From: Dastarcus helophoroides
Taxonomy: Eukaryota > Arthropoda > Insecta > Coleoptera > Bothrideridae
DNA: 64,000 nt
Direction: 5' to 3'
NCBI GenBank assembly: GCA_028583605.1
Contig: CM053330.1
Location: 30,713,619-30,777,618 of the forward strand
Under the pieces are notes generated by a model. The model was given only the letters and a program-made list of their open reading frames with translations, ran no database searches and was not told the origin of the DNA. The translations under genes were made by a program, and so were the position numbers. Positions 43,961 to 52,735 of this stretch are shown one piece after another (the first letter of the stretch is position 1; each line of letters starts with the position of its first letter).

Positions 43961-45371
43961 CAAATCTCTAAAATTAAAACTCGAAATGTTCATAATTTTA
44001 GATTTTGAGTACTATATTTTACTACTACTCCTATTTTATAAAATAGTGCAAAAATAAATCTCAGAATTTTTTTGAGAAACCTCGAAACTCTCCTTCAATT
44101 TTCGATTTTGAAAGAAAAGCTGAATTAAAAAAAATCGTAAATTTGAAATATTCAAATTTTCAAAAAAGCCAAATTTTTTTAAAGTCTAAATATTGAAGAA
44201 AATTTAAATTATCAGAAAAGAAAGTCTTTAAAAATGCTTAAAATTTTGAAAAGTTAAAATTTTGGAAAAAAAAATTTTCAAAAATACGAAAATTGAAAAG
44301 TGTGAAATTTAAAAGTCAAAATTTTCAGAAAGAAAGGGCGCAATTTTGAAAAGTAGTAGAAATGTTGGAGAATATTAACATTTTGGGGGGAAAAAAACGA
44401 GATTACGAAAAGGATTGAAAAATTGAAGATAAGGCAACATTTTCAAAAAGTTCGAAACTGTAGAAAGACAAAATTAAAAAAAAATTAAGGGAATTTTTAA
44501 AAAGTCAAAATTTTTAAGAGTCAAATTTGTTTGACAAATCAAAATTTTAAAGTTAAAATTTTCAAAAGAGGGTGTCTGAATTTTGAAAAATGTAAAATTT
44601 CATAGAAAGTTGAAATTTCCAGAAAAAAATTCGAGATTTAAAAAACATGGATATTTTAAATAAGATTCAAACATTGAAAAAATCGGTAATCTCAGAGATT
44701 CTAAAATTTAAAAAACTGGCAAAATTTTCGAAAAACTTCGTAATTTTAAGAAAGTTGAAATTTTAAATTTAAATTTTCAATTTTTATATTACCGTTAATT
44801 TAAAAAAATAAATCTTTTGACGTTAAACTGGGAAGTTTCAGGAAAAGATGGACATTTCGATAAACTTGAAATGAATAGAAATTATTCTCGAATTTTTAAA
44901 TTTTAAAAATTGAAGTTAAACTAAGACTTTTTTTAAGTACAAATTTCCACAAAAATAGGAAATTTATTAAGATAATCCACGTTTTAAAATAGATTTTCCA
45001 AAAAACTGTCTATATTTCGAATTTAAACTCGAAAAGATATTGAAATTTAAAAAAATAAAACGGAATTTTCAAAAAACCTTGAAATTTAAAAACTCAAGAA
45101 GCCAAATTGAAAATTTTAAAAAAAGTCTAAAATTTTAAATAGCATGAAAATTTTCAAAAAAAGGTAAAATTTTGGAAAAAATCGTAATTTTGAATAATGT
45201 AAACATTTTTATGGAAAGTTAAGATTTCTAAGATTTTCCGAAAAAGAACCTAAATTGTAAAAAAAAAAAATTCAACACTTTGACCGAATTGATATTTTGA
45301 AAATGTGAACATTTGAAGAAAAAGATATTTTTTTAAAAAAGCTACAAAAAAGTTTAAATCTTTTTTTGGTG
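43961..45371 (+). repeat. A-rich vocabulary block
   Basis: GTCAAAATTTTC, TTCAAAAAA and GAAAATTTT words dominate on the + strand. I found no clean tandem unit or inverted partner. No gene is present. Confidence 0.6.
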
Positions 45372-45465
45372 CCCCCTGAAACCAAGAAAGATTAAAAAAC
45401 ACAACAAAGGTTGCTCTAACGCGTTTCGATAGCCAAGATGTCATCTTCAGAGAGATACAGTATCT
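45372..45465 (-). mobile_element. Foldback element (hammerhead-like family), copy 6, one half
   Basis: In reverse orientation: CCCCTGAAACCAAGAAAGAT, AACACAACAAAGGTTGCTC, TAACGCGTTTCGATAGCC, AAGATGTCATCTTCAGAGAG and ATACAGTATCTCTC. The stem here pairs imperfectly (GACATC against GCTATC). The 3' tail and second half are absent. Confidence 0.7.
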
Positions 45466-45770
45466 CTCTATTCAAACTTTTTAAAAATTCAAATTTATGT
45501 TCTTAGTTCGACTTTTTAAAAATATAGACTTTTTAGACAATTTTGATATTTTGTTTAATTTATTTAAAAAGCCCGTCAAAAAAAAATATTCGAATTCAGT
45601 TTCAAAATTTCGACTTTGAGTTTATTGCATTTTCATAGTTTTCGGGACGTGGAATAGGAATTTGAAAACCAAATTGAGCTACGACTATCCGTTTGCGAGA
45701 TACAAGCCTCCGAAGTTTCGAAATTTTCAAATTTTCCAAAATCAAAATTCAAAAGTTATTATATACGATT

Positions 45771-46062
45771 TAGACCCAAATCTTAACCTAAACCCTAACC
45801 TAAACCTTAACCTAAAGCTTAACCTAAACCTTAAGCTTAACCTAAACCTAAAGTAAACCTTAACTCAAACCTAAACCTTAACCGAAAACTAAACCTTAAC
45901 TTAAATTTGAACCTTAACCCAAACCTTAACCCAAACCTTAACCCAAACCTTAACCCAAACCTAAATCCAAACCTTAACCTAAACCCAAGCCCTAACTTAA
46001 ACCCTAACCCAAACCCTAATTCAAACCCTAACCCAAACTTTAACCCAAACCTAAACCAAAGT
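45771..46062 (+). repeat. Degenerate telomere-like 12-bp repeat
   Basis: About 290 bp of AACCTTAACCCA-type units, cleanest around 45,913-45,965, with AACCCTAACCTAA and AACCTAAACC variants on both sides. Read on the other strand the unit is TTAAGGTTTGGG, with TTAGG-like words in places. Insect telomeres are classically TTAGG, and some hymenopterans use longer TTAGG-plus-TTGGG mixtures. This tract resembles but does not equal either. Because 12 is divisible by 3, it opens frames of repeating NLNP, which are not genes. It could be an interstitial telomere relic or an ordinary minisatellite. Confidence 0.7.
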
Positions 46063-47080
46063 ATTTTGAAAATTTTTAATTTTTTGAAAATTTCGTGTTT
46101 TCCAACATTTTTATATTTGTCAAAATTTCACCTTTTTGAAGAATTTTGTTTTAATTTCGCTATATTTTCAAATTCCCGAATTTTCGTAAGTGTCGACTTT
46201 TTCAAATTTTTTTTTTTTCATTTAAAATTTTTAACTTTCCATGAACATTTTGATGTTTTTCAAAATTTTGAGTTGTTTTTTTGAAAATGTTGACTTAAAA
46301 ATTTTCTCCTTTTTTTCAAATTTTAGCTTTTTTAAAAACTATGACTCATTTTGAAAATTTCGTCTTTCAAAATTTTAATATTTGTCGAAATTTCAACTTT
46401 TTAAAGAGTTCGACATTTTTGGTAATTTCTACTTTTTTTTTTGAAAATTCTGACTTTTTAAATGTCGACTTTTTTAAAATTTTGTTTTATTCAAATTTTT
46501 AGCTTTTTTGAAATATTGGACTTTTTCAAAAATTTTCACTTTTAAAAATTTCGACTTTTTTATTTTCGATTTTTTAAATTCAAATAAATTCTTTCAGAAT
46601 TTAAACATGTTTTCCAAAATTTCAAAATTTTACATGTCAACTTATTAGGGAAATACTTAAGTATTATATTTTCCTTGGACCAATACTGAACTATTTGAGG
46701 ATTGTTGCGTCTACGAAGAAAGAAGACTGATTCGTTGGAAGATAAATAGCACTTTGTTAAAAAAAAATCCGTTGGCATTACGTATTTCTCTCATAGGTTT
46801 ATAAAACTGAAGATGCTTGAATCTAGTGATTAATCATCGACGGAAATTTCATCGCCAGAGTTAGCCATCTTTAAAACACTTGCACACATTTCTTTTCAAA
46901 ATGTTCCTCACTGTTCACAATTTAAGATTAACTTTCTATGGCAGTTCTATATCGCTAATTACCTTACAAATAAAATTTACTCCTAAGGGGATGAATATTG
47001 CTAAAAACGTTGATGTAACTTAATTTTATCCATGAATTAAAATGTAAATACCAATTGTCATGTGTTTAACTTTAACTATT
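46063..47080 (-). repeat. T-rich vocabulary block and short island
   Basis: 46,063-46,620 is T-rich TTTCGACTTTTT-type sequence that directly abuts the telomere-like tract. 46,620-47,080 is plain AT-rich DNA. A 72-codon minus frame at 46,560-46,778 has no domain. A TACTCCTAAGGGGATGAA motif near 46,979 recalls a motif near 672. Confidence 0.5.
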
Positions 47081-47083
47081 TAA

Positions 47084-47286
47084 GGGTGCGTTTGACTAGA
47101 CATTTTATTCTGTACATTTCTCTCTGATTTAAGTGTCAGCTATCCTGAGGCAATGTATCCGAGTCTGATTTACACAGCTGGGAGCAGATAGCTTCTCTCA
47201 GGATAGTTGACACTTACGTCAGAGAGAAAATATATTTTATGTCAGAGAGAAATGTACGGAACAAAGTGTCTAGTGTAAACGCACCA
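47084..47286. mobile_element. PIF/Harbinger-like MITE, full foldback copy
   Basis: The ends are inverted: GGGTGCGTTTGACTAGAC on the left and GTCTAGTGTAAACGCACCA on the right. TAA lies outside each end at 47,081 and 47,287. The arms continue inward for about 75 bp through CATTTCTCTCTGA, AAGTGTCAGCTATCCTGA and the mirror CAGGATAGTTGACACTT. Total length is 203 bp with no ORF. The right side contains an extra AGAGAGAAAATATATTTTAT insertion. The partial copy at 42-222 shares left end and middle. It is followed at once by an R3 repeat. Confidence 0.75.
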
Positions 47287-47289
47287 TAA

Positions 47290-47435
47290 CACGCTTGAGG
47301 AAAGAATTTTGAAAAATCCTTTCGTAGTGCTCACTGCTCACCTACGTTACCTATATAAAGAAGTCATGTAAAATCATGCTTCTAGACTCATTGGTCCAGG
47401 CTGTGCGTTATTTGTCAGTCAGTGTTTACGAGTTT
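47290..47435 (+). repeat. Dispersed repeat R3, copy 2
   Basis: GAATTTTGAAAAATCCTTTC, TAGTGCTCACTGCTCACCTA, CTTCTAGACTCA, GGCTGTGCGTTATTTGTCAG and CAGTGTTTACGAG align in order with 13,030-13,180. Its end overlaps the stop codon of the minus-strand ORF that follows. Confidence 0.65.
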
Positions 47436-47703
47436 TCTTGAGATTTCCATTTCTGTAAGCATTTATCCAGCGATCACCAATAAAAACCGCACGGCATTTA
47501 TGGTCAAATGACATCTTCCTCGGATTTTTTCGAATAGGCATCGGCATCTCGACCTGACGACCGCATTCGAAAGAATCGTTCCAGTCCGCCTCGAACGTGC
47601 AGACAATGACAGAATCCGAATGAAATTCATCGGCAAGAGCAACAATGTGGGAGACAGAAAAGAGACGCAACACGGACTGAAATAGTCTCGTCTCCGTGTT
47701 CAT
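47419..47703 (-). CDS. Candidate ORF or exon, unknown 94-residue protein
   Basis: From the first ATG (47,703) the frame encodes 94 residues beginning MNTETRLFQSVLRLF; without a start constraint it stays open upstream to 47,778. The middle reads SVIVCTFEADWNDSFECG and the end is basic (KKTRKH). It has three cysteines and a hydrophobic stretch near residues 8-24 that could be a weak signal or core strand. Composition is balanced and GC is higher than around it, unlike chance frames here, so it is the best-looking ORF after the lysine-rich one. TTTCAG just after the ATG region could be a splice acceptor. The stop codon lies in R3 repeat sequence, so the end may be transposon-derived. The family is not recognised. 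Confidence 0.3.
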   Translation of the reverse strand: MNTETRLFQSVLRLFSVSHIVALADEFHSDSVIVCTFEADWNDSFECGRQVEMPMPIRKNPRKMSFDHKCRAVFIGDRWINAYRNGNLKKTRKH

Positions 47704-47879
47704 TGAAAAACCCAACCGTAGAAGGAAGTTCCAAGTCGAGCGCCACACGCTAGCCGGTCGCGGCACGCTTGATGTCACACGCCACGTGCCGCAGAGGGAC
47801 GAGGGGAGAATACATTATTGTTGCCGCAGCGAAACTCATCCGGACACCCTTTCTACGTCCGGGTACAGGTTTAAAGAGA

Positions 47880-48130
47880 TGAGGTGACGATTCTTGGGAG
47901 GTGGATCTTTTAATGAGTTAACGCCGCCGCCAAGTTGTTTCGGGCGAACTGAGGGGGTCAAATTCGAATTACAACAGTGGCGTTGGGGAAGCGATTTTTA
48001 AAAATTAAAAGACCATTAATCAATTGTTATAATCCTGATCGATTGTAATGCATTCTTTTGTTGCTATTGTTGTTGTCGGTATTACAAAATAAAAAAATAC
48101 TTTTCTGTTACTGTAAAATTAATGTAATCC
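47880..48130. other. Short non-coding island
   Basis: GC-rich start (AACGCCGCCGCCAAG) fading into AT-rich DNA with a TTGTTGCTATTGTTGTTG stretch. Nothing else is seen. Confidence 0.35.
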
Positions 48131-48314
48131 CATTGGCGTAACTAAGGAGTCGCAAGGGTACTCACTTTAGAAAGATCTATGCTCGTTATGCGGAACCCAC
48201 CTTGACACCAGATACTCTTCTGCTTTTGTGAGGACCTTACATTTGGTCATCAAAAATTATTTTGGTAGTTCTGCGCTAGCCCCCCCCCAGGAAAAAATCC
48301 TAGCTACGTCAATG
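48131..48314. mobile_element. Small MITE with CATTGGCGTAACTAAGGA ends
   Basis: The left end CATTGGCGTAACTAAGGA and right end TCCTAGCTACGTCAATG are inverted with a few mismatches, bounding 184 bp. The right part includes a nine-base C run. There is no ORF. End sequences of this style are common in insect genomes in non-autonomous DNA transposons. No convincing target-site duplication was seen. Confidence 0.5.
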
Positions 48315-48362
48315 TGAAATGCGACTGTTTTCGACAAAACATGAATTTAAACTCCAGAGCCA

Positions 48363-48504
48363 TTTTGGTGGAATGGACTGGTCCTTGGTTATCTTTAAAA
48401 ATTGAAATGCAAATCTTGTCCCATAAAATCTAAACGCGTTAGAGCAACCTTTGTTGTATTTTTTCATCTTTGTTGGTTTCAGGGGACAAGATTTGTATTT
48501 CAAT
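48363..48504 (+). mobile_element. Foldback element (hammerhead-like family), copy 7, core deleted
   Basis: It starts TTTTGGTGGAATGGACTGGT and ends GGGGACAAGATTTGTATTTC followed by AAT. The left arm (AAATCTTGTCCCATAAAATC) passes directly to AAACGCGTTAGAGCAACC. The CTGAAGATGATAGC part of the core and most of the stem have been deleted in this copy. Confidence 0.7.
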
Positions 48505-48514
48505 ACATCCGAAA

Positions 48515-49766
48515 GCTCTACCTATTGAGAAATATGACGTTATTAGACTTCGCGCAGTCAAAATCGCAGCCGTCATCTAGTTCTGAATAAATCCTAAATC
48601 GCGAGTTGAGATTTTTTATTGCAGATGAAATTTCGAGAAAAAAATTGATTTTACGAAATTGTGATTAAAATCTAAATGGGAACTTTTTATCGAAAATTCA
48701 TTTTTTATGTCTGTTCTCGATATTTGGTTATATCAAGCTGTCAGCTATTTAGAAACTTTATAATTAAAAATTTTTGTAACTTAGAAAATTATGTAAGTAC
48801 GCATCTTTACGAATTTCTTACAGCATGTGGTAAATGGAAAGCGAAACATTAAAAAACGACCTAGAGGCGAATTTTAACAATAACTAGATCGTGATATAAT
48901 TTCGGAGTGAATAACATCGATGGCCTTAAGGCCCGCTAGTTTACATTAACAAATTATAGGTTAATTCATCGTGTTATTTTCATTTTCAATGGGAAATAAT
49001 CGTATAAAGTGTAATTTATCACCACAATGGAAAATACGTTCCAACATTTCATGTAGCTTTATGTGTCGTTGTTAACAGGAATATTGCTTTGTTGAATATG
49101 CTTATAAACCGTTGTGTTTAAAATCAAGTAATATTTGGAAAATCACAATTATTTTTCATTAATGTCTTTCATACTTAACGTTTTTGCATTATACATAGCT
49201 TGATTGTTTCGTCTGCAAGTTTTCAATGGAAGGATGTAATTTTTGTACTTCCGCCACAATAAGCATTATTTGTCGATTTTTTTTTTTGATAATTTGGGAA
49301 CTAATTGTTTTGATCGCCTGATAGTTTCGATCATTTGCAAGTTAATTCACCGATGTATATGTAAAATCAAAACGTAATTACGTTGTAAAATCAACACACA
49401 ATGGTACATAATGATTCTTTGTTTCTCCGCTGTAAGAATATCAAAAAATCACATGAATGTAAAAGTAAACGGATTATTTATTCGACTACATTGTTCGATC
49501 CTAAAAGTTTTATTTGCTCGTGCATCGTTCGGGCAATAACTTTTGTGCAATTATCATTCATTGAACGAGTCCAGTGAAATGATCATTTTATGGATTTTTT
49601 TTTATCAGGCTACCTAAAATACACATTATTAATTTTATAGAATTATATCTGTTGTGTTAAACATCTTTGTTTCCTGTTTTAGGTAATAGTAACATTTTTT
49701 TAATTTTATATTATACTTATTAACAAAATAATTGACATTTCCAACGCTTACTACGTGGAATTCTTT
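48515..49766. other. AT-rich intergenic stretch, nothing recognised
   Basis: Plain AT-rich DNA with sparse vocabulary words at 48,600-48,800. No ORF, tRNA, inverted ends or repeat shared with the rest of the window. Confidence 0.4.
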
Positions 49767-49984
49767 AATATTCATAACTATTAAACTTTATTAACGATTA
49801 AAATAGCAACAGATATTAAAAATTCCGATTTCGATAAATATTTGCTAACACCGCATCAGGTTTCACTTTACAGCATCATCGGCAGACCAGCAATTTGTTT
49901 AGCAAATATTTATAGAAACATGGTGAAATTTTTAATATCTGTTGTTGTTTTAATCGTTAATGAAGTTTAATAGTTACGAATATT
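49767..49984. mobile_element. Foldback element with ~85-bp arms
   Basis: AATATTCATAACTATTAAAC and TTAACGATTAAAATAGCAAC on the left pair with GTTGTTGTTTTAATCGTTAA and TTTAATAGTTACGAATATT on the right. The inner arm boundary is AAATATTTGCTAA / TTAGCAAATATTT. The ~45 bp loop holds CAGCATCATCGGCAGACCAG. There is no ORF and no partner copy in this window. It is probably a MITE. Confidence 0.65.
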
Positions 49985-50029
49985 ATCAAAATGACAAAAA
50001 TAATATAAAACTGTATAAAAAAAGTTTGC

Positions 50030-50105
50030 CCGCCTTGGGCATCGAACCCGAGCGTTTGCAAGTGTAATCATGCCCTGACTGAATTGTTCCCCAAGAGGCA
50101 TGTCG
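50030..50105 (-). mobile_element. tRNA-like SINE head (third B-box)
   Basis: On the minus strand CGCTCGGGTTCGATGCCCAA is a T-arm with B-box GTTCGATGC, followed by GGCGGGC and then a T-run suitable as a pol III terminator. The 5' part (CAATTCAGTCAGGGCATG) does not pair with GGCGGGC to make an acceptor stem, so it is not an intact tRNA gene. It shares no body with the 23-kb SINEs and would be a different family or a tRNA fragment. Confidence 0.4.
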
Positions 50106-50375
50106 GTGGTTCTAGGTGCTCATGACAAGGTTTCTTTTTAGTTATCAAAGTTGGACGTTCATAAGATCCTTTTTTTATCATCAAAAAAGTAGGCGGTTGA
50201 TGTGGTCGCCCTTTTTTCCCAATATCAAAGCGTGTTACTTAGAAACTAACCCAAAAAAGGTTGGGAAACACTGCTCTATATTTCTATACCAAGAGGTCTC
50301 CAAACTCTGGCCGCAGGTCAAATCTGGTCCACCAGTGTCATCAATGCGGCCCACGAAATATATATAATTTGGATT
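50106..50375. mobile_element. Two adjoining hAT-like transposon ends
   Basis: AACCCAAAAAAGGTTGGGAA followed by ACACTGCTCTAT (50,249-50,280) and GAGGTCTCCAAACTCTGGCC followed by GCAGGTCAAATCTGGTCC (50,295-50,330) have the style of hAT-superfamily subterminal sequence in animals. The 79- and 83-codon frames over this region have no domain. I did not find paired inverted ends, so both are treated as fragments. Confidence 0.4.
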
Positions 50376-50482
50376 AAAAAAAAAACAGAATAATAATAAC
50401 TTGGTTTTTTTTACTTGATAGTGCTTAATGATAGTAGGTATATGCAGAAAATTTAACTTAATTACTAACTCCATTTGTAAAA

Positions 50483-50830
50483 AATAGCTCGGCTATCGAA
50501 ACGTGTTAGAGCAACCTTTGCTGTGTTTTTTAATCTTTCTTGGTTTCAAGGGACAAGATTTGTACTTCAATTTTCAAACTTTCGAGAAAAAGATCGACAG
50601 TTTGAGAAAAAGATGGAAATTTTGTAAAAAACGTCGAAATTTGATAAAAACTCCAAAATTCCCAGGAGGACCCGAATTGTGTCTAAATTTTTAAAAAAAG
50701 GGCTAATTTTAAGAAAAATTTCAGCCTTCTCTCCTCTCTCCCTCTGTCATATGTCAGAATTTATCCACTATCGAAATATACAACAAAATTTTGAGAACCA
50801 AGTTGGAATTTGAATTTTTTGAAAATAAGT
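50483..50830 (+). repeat. Single-unit paralogue of the 231-bp satellite locus, with foldback half (copy 8)
   Basis: A foldback half (GGCTATCGAAACGTGTTAGA to ATTTGTACTTCAATTTTC) runs straight into one satellite unit. The unit is marked AAAGATCGACAGTTTGAG, AAAACTCCAAAATTCCC and ATGTCAGAATTTATCCAC. The right flank AATAAGTATTCTAAAAATGT also matches 54,662-54,680, the right flank of the expanded array. The same foldback half precedes the array at 52,624. This locus is therefore an unexpanded copy of 52,624-54,690. Confidence 0.75.
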
Positions 50831-51170
50831 ATTCTAAAAATGTTTACTTTGCAATTTTCATAACAAACCGCACTTGAAAAAACCTAATTTTTAAAAATAT
50901 TTCTCTCATAATATTTATTTTCATTTATATTTGACATAATCCTAAAACTTACCAGAAATCTTTTTCTCTAAATTTCGTAAAAATATTATTCTGAAAATAT
51001 TTATATTTTTATTAAAATTTCAGGCCAATTTTGGAGAAAAACCTCATTTTTAAGTAGAAGTTTCCAGAAATATAAGACATTTAGTTGAAATTTTGAGAAT
51101 AACACAAATGAATTTCCGGACAATCAAAATTTCAAGAAAAACGCCGAAATTTCTATAAAATACTAGCAGA

Positions 51171-52340
51171 CCCGGCAAACGTTGCTTTGCCAAAAACAGG
51201 AGTTGATCATATAAGGGTGAAAATTTAGAATTGTACGTTATTTCTAGGAAATATTTTTTTAGGAAATATTTTGAAAAATAACTAACACTATCTCGTAAGT
51301 GTGTGGGATGTAATTATAATTGAAAGAGGAAGGAAGCATTGTAGACAATTAAAGTATACTTTATTTAAGTTAATAAATTATTCTTCATTAAAGTAACAAA
51401 TATATATTAAATTATAATTATTGATAGCTATCTATACATCGAAAATAGTTCATATATTTTGAAGTTATAAATAATTAAAAAATAACAAATTAAAAAAGCA
51501 CATACTGTTTTGTTAAATGAAGTTTAGTCCTTAAGAATCGATTTTCATATAAGGGCCCCGGTATGAAAAAAATATGGGGAGTAAAATCTAGTGATCGGAT
51601 GACCTCGTTACGTTTTCTGTTCTGTTAAAACCATGGTAGGCGCAGAACCTACTATCGGTTATTATTATTGTTATTATTATTATTATTGTTATTATTATTA
51701 TTATTGTTATTATTATTTAACTTACCTTTTACCATTATAAAACACGTATATTTAATAAACACGTAAAATTTTCTCTTTTAATTTAAAACTATTTTCACAA
51801 AATTAAAAATCAGGCGTTGATCGTTGATGATGAAAATTTGGAATTGAATGTATTTTTTAATGCTGAATCATGAAAAAATAAAAACAAAAAATTTTGTCAA
51901 AAAAATAAAAAAAAAATTTTGGGGTGGACCATCCTTAACATTTAGAAGTATGAAAAATAAATGTTGGCCAATTCTCAGACCTACCCGATAAGCACACAAA
52001 ATTTCATCAAAATCGGTCTAGCCGTTTCGGAGGAGTTTGGTAACAAACAGCACGACCGAGAATTTTATATGAGAAGATTAAAATTCAGGGGTTGATCGTA
52101 TAAGGGTGAAAATTTAGAATTATATGTATTTTTTAATGCTGAATCATGTAAAAATAAAAACAAAAAATGTCAAAAAAAAAAAAATTGGGGTGGATCACCC
52201 TTAACATTTAGGGGTATGAAAAATAGATGTTGGCCGATTCTCAGACCTACCCGATAAGCACACAAAATTTCATCAAAATCGGTCTAGCCGTTTCGGAGGA
52301 GTTTGGTTACAAACACCACGACGGAGAATTTTATATATTA
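51171..52340 (+). mobile_element. Non-autonomous transposon with duplicated 3' part
   Basis: The 5' end ACTAGCAGACCCGGCAAACG followed by TTGCTTTGCC and the 3' end GTCTAGCCGTTTCGGAGGAG, then AGAATTTTATATATTAGATT, are a pairing seen widely in insect repeats. The 3' part occurs twice in tandem, about 51,810-52,075 and 52,078-52,340. Both carry CAGACCTACCCGATAAGCAC and CACAAAATTTCATCAAAATC. The unit start GGGTTGATCGTATAAGGGTG also occurs near the 5' end. No ORF is seen. Superfamily is uncertain (Helitron-like or MITE). Confidence 0.6.
51658..51718 (+). repeat. (ATT)n microsatellite with GTT interruptions
   Basis: About 60 bp of ATT units with regularly placed GTT, giving a longer GTTATTATTATT-like rhythm. 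It lies inside the transposon at 51,171-52,340. Confidence 0.9.
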
Positions 52341-52623
52341 GATTTAGAATTTCCAATTCGGGCTAATTTTGAGAGGAAAAACGTAGAATTTTGAGTAAGA
52401 AGTTCTAATTTAGAAAAAGACGAATTATAATAAAAAAAACCGTTTTTGGTTAAAGCAGGAATTTTTAGGAAATCAAAATTAAAAAAAAACCTGACATTTT
52501 AAAAAAAATTGAAAAATATCGAAATTTTGAAAAAAAGACGATTTTCGGGGTAAAAATCGAAAGTTTCGAAAACTCAAACCAATTTAAAAAAAAATCAAAC
52601 TTTAAATTTAGTATTGGGTGTTA
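52341..52623 (+). repeat. A-rich vocabulary block
   Basis: A-rich short-word sequence separates the transposon from the satellite locus. No other feature is visible. Confidence 0.5.
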
Positions 52624-52735
52624 GTATCTCCCTGAAGATCATAGCTTGGCTATCGAAACGCGTTAGAACAACCTTTGTTGTTGTTTTTTAATCTGGCTTG
52701 GTTTCAAGGGACAAAATTTCTATTTCAGTTTTCAA
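52624..52735 (+). mobile_element. Foldback element (hammerhead-like family), copy 9, one half
   Basis: ATCTCCCTGAAGATCATAGC, TTGGCTATCGAAACGCG, TTAGAACAACCTTTGTTG, CTTGGTTTCAAGGGACAAA and TTCTATTTCAG. The stem reads CATAGC/GCTATC with one mismatch. It abuts the first satellite unit exactly as copy 8 does. Confidence 0.7.

Noticed and set aside
45662..46284. Asparagine/leucine/proline repeat proteins
   Set aside because: The NLNP pattern follows from a 12-bp DNA repeat that is a multiple of three, with no coding context on either side.
48402..48590. Conserved peptide RVRATFVVFFNLSWFQG seen in several ORFs
   Set aside because: It is the translation of the foldback element in one frame. Repetition reflects the element's DNA, and no copy provides a full gene, though the open frame is noted under the foldback family.
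50030..50105. Functional tRNA gene on the minus strand
   Set aside because: A T-arm and terminator-like T-run are present, but the acceptor stem does not pair and no credible anticodon arm could be placed.
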